Virus record (IMG/VR): IMGVR_UViG_3300037189_003935
Span: 1 to 29,082 of that record
Reading direction: 5' to 3' (one strand)
Length of the DNA: 29,082 bases
Origin: a virus
This document shows, in pieces, positions 24,425 through 29,082 of the stretch; the first letter of the stretch is position 1; each line of letters begins with the position of its first letter. Made by a program: the position numbers and the translations under genes. The notes below the pieces were generated by a model. That model searched no databases and was not told the origin of the DNA. It saw nothing but the letters and a program-made list of their open reading frames with translations.

Positions 24425-26746
24425 TCAAAGTAGTCCAGCTTTACGTTGGAGGGCAGCTTGAACCTCTGCATTTTTTGCAGCAATCTGGCTCATGGCTTTT
24501 TGCGTCTCTAATACAATTTTCTGCTGACCGAGTTCACGCATTTGGCGCAATTTTTCTTGGTGAATCTCTGCTTGCATTTGCATCTTCTGCCTTGCTTCTT
24601 GAGATTTAATATCTCCCTCTGGAGCTTGAGCTTGACCTTGTGCCTGCCCTTCAGCCTCCGCAGCAGCTTGCTCTTCAGCCATTTGCTGTTGTTGTTTGTT
24701 GTAGGCTCTAATGCCATTAACAATAATCTCGCCAATTTGTTGCGATCTTTGGATAAAGGAATTGAGTTGATCCTGAATCTCTGGCTGGACAGTAGTAATT
24801 TGAAGCGTCTGAACAACGTGTTGATGAACTGGATAGCGCGATGTGCTGTATTCAATCAAATCAACTTCTCCATTTTCAACTCCTTGCAAGCCTTCCTCAA
24901 GAACTGCCAAGTGGCGAGGAATATGAACCATGTGGTTTTCACCATCCATAGGCATAACTTCTTGACCTTGAAGCAATTGCATATTTTCCAAATCGGCAAT
25001 CTTGGCATCAATTGGAACTCTAGGTTCTTCATTTTTGCCGAAGTAACGAATTGTTTTATCTGCGCCAATAAGCTCAGAAGCTACATCAAATGTAAAGTTT
25101 TTACGTCCAATTTCATCCATGCTTGCATACATCTGTTGCAACTGATCGTAAATCATTACGCGGCTAACGCGAGAACCAGTCCCAATAATGCGTTGCGCTT
25201 TGACTTTTTCGTAGTCAATCATGTCAAAAATGGCATCGGGAACTCCACGTCTACGGCAACGCTCTTTCATTGACTCTACCATTTCACGGCTTTTCTTGTC
25301 TGGTTGCTTGATGGTGAAAGCTCTCTTTACCTTTTCACGCATGATGTTATCAAGTGGGCCGTAGAAAAGGTTAATAGCAAAGCTGTTAAGTTTATTAATC
25401 CAATCAAGTTGCGCACTAACTTCAAGCTTTGTGCGTCTATCTTGTTGATTAGACAAAATCATATTGCCAGCACTAAGTCCACCAGTAGCTCGGTCAAGTA
25501 GTCCACGACCAAGCGTAATTGCTGGCATCATGGAGTTATTAAGGTTTGCTGCTTGTGGTCTAGCTGGAAGGCTTAGGTTTGGGGGGAGTGCAATACCACC
25601 ACCAAAGTCAATAATCTCCAAGTCTTCTAGTTCTTCTTGTGTTCCAGCTTGGAAAAGCATTGACCCTTCAACGCGAGCATTGTCCATCATCTTACAGGTG
25701 AGGACATTCATAGCATTGCAAATTTGATAAATAAGATAACCAAGTCCGCGCACGGAATGGATTCTGGCATTGTTGCCAATTGTAAATGCAAAGATTTGGA
25801 ATGCTTGGTTAATATTTTCGTAATATCCAACTTCCTTAAACAAGAACTCTTCACTGTCGGAGTCATATGGGCCAGATGCGCCACTTCTAGTGGTAATATA
25901 CATGCTGACTTTGCCATCAAACTCTACAACCCATCCATAAACCAACTCAACCAAATCTACTTGTGACTCAAGATAAACATCATTGCTCTTGATGTCTTCC
26001 TGCACCTTTTCCCATTCGTTCCATCTCACGTTGCGTTGAGACGCCACATTGGTAATTGCTTTAGTTACCGCATCTTTATTCCATCCTTTTAGAGGCGCAT
26101 CACCAGAGATTTTCTGATAAAGCTCGATAATTGTCATTGTGCTATCGCATGTGCATAGCGGCATATCGCCAGTAATAATCGTTGTTTTGCGAGGGAACTT
26201 AAATCTATCTAGCCCACCGACTTTGTAATGCATTGTTTGCTTGTCTTCAAAATAAGCAACGGCAACGCCATGAGTTACATACAAGTCGCAAAGCTGTAGG
26301 AATGTAGGGAATGCACTGTCATTTGAGCGATCCATTGCGCTAAACTCTTCAGCCAAAATCTTTTCATAATGGCTACGCATTGGGTCTTCAACTTCCATCA
26401 ATGGAATTTCAGCAATGGTTGTTGGAGTGCTGTAAATATCAACATAACCACTAACTGCTTCGTTTTTAATTGCGGCAGCTTCGCCAGTATTGAAGTTAAA
26501 CCTGTCGCCTTGTCCTTTTTCAGCTAGCTCTTTCTCATCAAACGGAGGAGCAAAATCCATGTCGGCCTGAACCAAGCTTCTATTGTAGCTTCCAACTTCA
26601 TCATCAGTAATACTTTTATCATGAATCCCTCTCAAAGCCGCAGGAGAAATCATCCGTTCCTTTGGAGCTTTCTTTGTTTCTGGGTCCAAGCTACGCAATC
26701 CGTCAGCAATTCCGTCAAGTTCCTTAATGGCTACATCGTGTAACAT
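24425..26746 (-). CDS. Portal protein (773 aa)
   Basis: Large, mixed alpha/beta, directly after the terminase with six bases between them, followed by small and scaffold genes: the standard place for the portal. Middle segments (about 280-330, VELVYGWVVEFDGKVSMYIT and VGYYENINQAFQIFAFTIG) and the region DNARVEGSMLFQAGTQEELE match the stem/wing pattern seen in podovirus portals. The last 90 residues are Gln/Ala/Glu-rich (a helical barrel-like tail). The length is near that of P22-type portals (about 725). Twelve copies would form the DNA entry ring. There is no single diagnostic motif, so the call rests on order, size and pattern. Confidence 0.82.
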   Translation of the reverse strand: MLHDVAIKELDGIADGLRSLDPETKKAPKERMISPAALRGIHDKSITDDEVGSYNRSLVQADMDFAPPFDEKELAEKGQGDRFNFNTGEAAAIKNEAVSGYVDIYSTPTTIAEIPLMEVEDPMRSHYEKILAEEFSAMDRSNDSAFPTFLQLCDLYVTHGVAVAYFEDKQTMHYKVGGLDRFKFPRKTTIITGDMPLCTCDSTMTIIELYQKISGDAPLKGWNKDAVTKAITNVASQRNVRWNEWEKVQEDIKSNDVYLESQVDLVELVYGWVVEFDGKVSMYITTRSGASGPYDSDSEEFLFKEVGYYENINQAFQIFAFTIGNNARIHSVRGLGYLIYQICNAMNVLTCKMMDNARVEGSMLFQAGTQEELEDLEIIDFGGGIALPPNLSLPARPQAANLNNSMMPAITLGRGLLDRATGGLSAGNMILSNQQDRRTKLEVSAQLDWINKLNSFAINLFYGPLDNIMREKVKRAFTIKQPDKKSREMVESMKERCRRRGVPDAIFDMIDYEKVKAQRIIGTGSRVSRVMIYDQLQQMYASMDEIGRKNFTFDVASELIGADKTIRYFGKNEEPRVPIDAKIADLENMQLLQGQEVMPMDGENHMVHIPRHLAVLEEGLQGVENGEVDLIEYSTSRYPVHQHVVQTLQITTVQPEIQDQLNSFIQRSQQIGEIIVNGIRAYNKQQQQMAEEQAAAEAEGQAQGQAQAPEGDIKSQEARQKMQMQAEIHQEKLRQMRELGQQKIVLETQKAMSQIAAKNAEVQAALQRKAGLL

Positions 26747-26752
26747 GTGTTC

Positions 26753-28483
26753 TTATCTTTTAAGTTTTCTGCCGCAGCAAGCACGAATTTGTTTCTTTTT
26801 GGTTATTTTGTTCCAACCAGAACCAATTACTTTTGAGACGCGCTTTACTTCCTCGGACTTAAACATGCCTATGCTAATGGCTTTGTCAACTAACATTAAG
26901 AACATATCTGCAATATCGCAAGATTCTCCATTGTTATTTTTCTTGTGCTCGCCCTTCCCCTCTACGCGCAATTTCTCAGTTTCCTTGGCATAATACTGCC
27001 TTGTGCATAACTCGGACATAAGCTCTTTGCTGATTCCCGTGATCTGGCCGCTACGAATAAACTCTTTAGGCTGAATCCATAATTCACTATTTTTGTTGTA
27101 ATACTCAACCTCTTTGCCCCTGAAGAAAGCCTTTCGTCCGCTAGCTTTGCTGCTAAAGTTTACCTTGCTTACAGCAGGACTCCATAGACTGTCAATAATA
27201 TGGCCAAAGGCAATGCCGCTTCCAGTTCCATCCATTACTGCCTTAAATGGCGTCACGCCCCAGTTATCAGCAAGTTCCTTCCACTGAAGCGCCAACTGGT
27301 GAGACAATGGATTCTTTTTGTCATTCGTATTCTCTTCAAGACCCTTGTATTGGCATAAGTGCATGTGATCCCTTCCATTCACTTTCCCGATTTTAGCCAC
27401 GCCAGCATACGCTCTATCCCCATCCCTAGTAAACGCAGGGTCTAAAGACGTAATTGTTGTCGGCTGGCTATCCCATGTAGGCTCATTTTCTTCCATAGCC
27501 CCGTTGATGTTGAACTCACTTTCCTGATAAATCGTATTCCCAACCCCATCAGGACACCAGAAAGCCTTAACAAATCGGTAATATCCACGGCTATTCTTGC
27601 CACCACGGGCTTCCGCAATCCTATTGCAATAATCCAAATCAGGTTGCCAAAAGTATTTCTCCCCATCTTCATCCGTAATTCTTGGACTCTTCTCAGCATT
27701 AAAACGAATACAACTCCCATACTTTGTTTTCCATTCCTCATCATCTTCCGTAATAGAAGCCCATCCCGCCAATGGCTCGCACAAATCAGCAAACGGATCG
27801 CTAAATAAATTAGGGTTGCCCAGCCCACCAAAGAAAACCCTATCATTGGACGTAAGGTTGTCCCAAGCCGCATCCAAAATACCATCCCCTAAGTTTGGCA
27901 TCTCATCCGCAATCACAATAACATTTGGACTCTTAATACCAATCAATCCACTGCTGGCTTCTCCAGCATCCGCCTTTCCAGCAGCGACAAGTTCAATGCC
28001 GCTATTCCGAGTCAATCTCCCTAACTTGTCTACCCCCTTAATCACCCCCAACGAGTCATTCAACTTTCCAGGGCATCCCATTCTCTGAGCCTGTCCGTAC
28101 AACTGCGTTATGCTCCGCCAAATCCTCTTCCTAGCATCACTCTTCGTCGTACTCATTACAAACACATACGTATCTGCTGGCCGACTCCAATACTCCACCA
28201 ATGCGTACAACGCAAAGCCATCGCTCTTTCCCGAAGACGAGCATCCCGCAATACCCAAAAACCGCTTCTTCTCCCAATCCCCAATCGCCGCCCTAATCAT
28301 CCTCTCCGTCCATTTATTCCATATCACCCGCCGTAAACTCCCCTGACAATTAAATGCCATATCTACAATGTTCTTAAAATGCAGCCACTTCTCCTCCGCA
28401 CTGCAAACCCTGTTCGCATAACACCACAACTCAATCGTCAATAAATTAACCCCTTCAGGAAACTTCATCCCATATGCGTCCAT
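26753..28483 (-). CDS. Terminase large subunit (576 aa)
   Basis: The chosen start is the ATG at 28483 (MDAYGMKFPEG). A GTG two codons earlier is the alternative. ATPase motifs: Walker A-like AGCSSSGKSD at about 79-88, and Walker B VIVIADE at about 188-194. Nuclease acidic residues are in order: SLDPAF near 347-351, MDGTGSG near 417-423, and CDIAD near 522-526. These define a packaging motor that cuts concatemeric DNA and pumps it through the portal. The gene heads the late operon and lies 41 bases after the palindrome at 28525. No small terminase subunit was identified in this window. Confidence 0.92.
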   Translation of the reverse strand: MDAYGMKFPEGVNLLTIELWCYANRVCSAEEKWLHFKNIVDMAFNCQGSLRRVIWNKWTERMIRAAIGDWEKKRFLGIAGCSSSGKSDGFALYALVEYWSRPADTYVFVMSTTKSDARKRIWRSITQLYGQAQRMGCPGKLNDSLGVIKGVDKLGRLTRNSGIELVAAGKADAGEASSGLIGIKSPNVIVIADEMPNLGDGILDAAWDNLTSNDRVFFGGLGNPNLFSDPFADLCEPLAGWASITEDDEEWKTKYGSCIRFNAEKSPRITDEDGEKYFWQPDLDYCNRIAEARGGKNSRGYYRFVKAFWCPDGVGNTIYQESEFNINGAMEENEPTWDSQPTTITSLDPAFTRDGDRAYAGVAKIGKVNGRDHMHLCQYKGLEENTNDKKNPLSHQLALQWKELADNWGVTPFKAVMDGTGSGIAFGHIIDSLWSPAVSKVNFSSKASGRKAFFRGKEVEYYNKNSELWIQPKEFIRSGQITGISKELMSELCTRQYYAKETEKLRVEGKGEHKKNNNGESCDIADMFLMLVDKAISIGMFKSEEVKRVSKVIGSGWNKITKKKQIRACCGRKLKR

Positions 28484-28685
28484 AGCCACATACTACCCCA
28501 CAAAAAATTTTTTTTCAATATTTTTTAGTTGGCTAATTTTTTTATGCTCCCCCCCTAAATTTTTTTCACAAGAATTTTTTCGGGGATGTTCTCTTCGATC
28601 TGTGTAGTGAGTTTGGTGGTATTGGGGAGTCAGGTGACACCCGCCGCCCCTCAAGCTACACGTAACATACACACACATACATACT
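28484..28685. promoter_or_regulatory. Divergent intergenic control region
   Basis: About 200 bases separate the terminase gene (leftward) from the small rightward gene. The terminase side is very A/T-rich, with runs of A and T. A seven-C run lies at about 28549-28555. The right side is G+C-rich, followed by a CA/TACA-rich tract (28657-28681) up to the rightward ATG. It probably carries promoters for both directions. Only the palindrome is recognisable. Confidence 0.55.
28525..28536 (-). promoter_or_regulatory. Palindromic intergenic motif, candidate phage promoter/operator (copy 1)
   Basis: Coding strand TTAGCCAACTAA, flanked by A/T runs that extend similarity to the site at 21353. It lies 41 bases before the terminase ATG, the same offset as the copy before the 222-aa gene (40 bases). 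Confidence 0.55.
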
Positions 28686-28937
28686 ATGCAAGTATTAAAA
28701 GCAATCCGTGACCACATCCTCATCGCTCTCGACCTTCCAACTCCTGATCAGTATCAGGCGTGGAGAGAGCTAGCTGAGAGAACAGTGCATGAGCATGACA
28801 GACTCAAGCGTCTACTGAGCGAGAAGCATGAACGTCCTTGGAAGATAACCAAGGACGGCACAAAGCGGTATCGCAAGGTATGCGTAAAAGTGTTAAGGGA
28901 GAAATGGATAACGGAGTCGCAGTCGCTGCTCCGCTAA
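28686..28937 (+). CDS. Small charged hypothetical protein (83 aa), divergent
   Basis: The only rightward gene supported. It starts at ATG 28686 after a CA-rich tract without Shine-Dalgarno sequence. The protein is basic and helical (DQYQAWRELAERTVHEHDRL, then KHERPWKITKDGTKRYRK), with regular codon use and no membrane segment. The end is WITESQSLLR. No family is recognised. A DNA-binding or small terminase-like role could be imagined from basic helical content beside terminase, but there is no motif. Direction away from the late genes suggests it begins an early or middle region. Confidence 0.55.
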   Translation: MQVLKAIRDHILIALDLPTPDQYQAWRELAERTVHEHDRLKRLLSEKHERPWKITKDGTKRYRKVCVKVLREKWITESQSLLR

Positions 28938-29082
28938 TCCATCGTCGTTTGGGCGACGTTAAACAGACATTAAGCCCAAAGCGTCCTATCACCGCAAGGT
29001 GATGGGGGTTGCGTCAGCGTCATGTGCTGACCACGTAGTATCTGTGTGTGTAGAGCGACAGCTCTCCCTTGCACTGCATTGC
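28938..29082 (+). ncRNA. Candidate structured RNA region with several hairpins and a possible pseudoknot
   Basis: Perfect short hairpins occur in series: CGTCG/CGACG (28943-28958, loop TTTGGG), ATCACC-GCAA-GGTGAT (28988-29003, GNRA loop), GTCAGC/GCTGAC, and AGAGC-GACA-GCTCT. The first hairpin's loop TTTGGG can pair with CCCAAA at 28975-28980, making an H-type pseudoknot. No known RNA family is recognised and no protein gene fits. The region is cut by the window edge, so it may be a 3' UTR, riboswitch-like leader or free RNA. Confidence 0.4.

Noticed and set aside
24542-25273. 243-aa plus-strand frame
   Set aside because: Antisense to the portal gene's C-terminal part, with no promoter or start context.
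28493-28723. 76-aa minus-strand frame upstream of terminase
   Set aside because: Cys- and His-rich nonsense composition, covers the A/T control region and the candidate promoter, and lies opposite the start of the rightward gene.

Overview
The window looks like the late (structural and lysis) half of a tailed, probably podovirus-type, double-stranded DNA phage. Recognisable genes are the large terminase, a large portal, a scaffold-like protein, a capsid-like protein directly after the scaffold, a collagen/repeat tail fibre, a spike-base-like protein and an M15 endolysin. No tail sheath, tape-measure gene, integrase, polymerase or replication gene is present. The host is unknown. Almost no gene has a Shine-Dalgarno sequence: starts follow A/T-rich leaders or stop/start overlaps. 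That fits hosts such as Bacteroidota or Verrucomicrobiota, but this is inference only.

Nearly everything lies on the minus strand and reads from right to left. From 28.5 kb down the order is: terminase (26753-28483), portal, a 77-aa protein, scaffold, a structured leader, major capsid protein, hairpin, 115-aa protein, tail fibre, and several small tail proteins including a spike-base-like one. Then comes a tightly overlapping lysis block: 2-TM holin/spanin-like protein, DUF1353-like protein, 43-aa lipoprotein, M15 peptidase, metallophosphoesterase and winged-helix protein. Next are a tRNA with CAT anticodon, four structural/hypothetical genes with Ser-rich tracts, a three-part glycosyltransferase, a putative tail adaptor, two coiled-coil proteins, and a giant protein (more than 1,827 residues, running off the left edge) that carries an HExxH motif. 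Only one small gene (28686-28937) points right. It is followed by a hairpin/pseudoknot-rich non-coding stretch.

Four near-identical palindromes, consensus TTTAGYCRACTAAA on the coding strand, each sit in an intergenic gap at the head of a gene block: before terminase, after the capsid gene, before the tRNA, and before the adaptor/ejection block. They divide the late region into four candidate transcription units and are the best candidates for phage-specific promoters or operators. Other items worth attention are the initiator-like tRNA, the giant metalloprotease-motif protein, the three-domain glycosyltransferase, the thirteen-copy nonapeptide repeat in the fibre, and a G+C-rich patch covering the fibre and its neighbour. 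Three genes of 43, 45 and 77 residues, two of them too short for ordinary ORF cut-offs, are supported by exact ATGA or 8-base overlaps or a 2-base spacing with neighbours.
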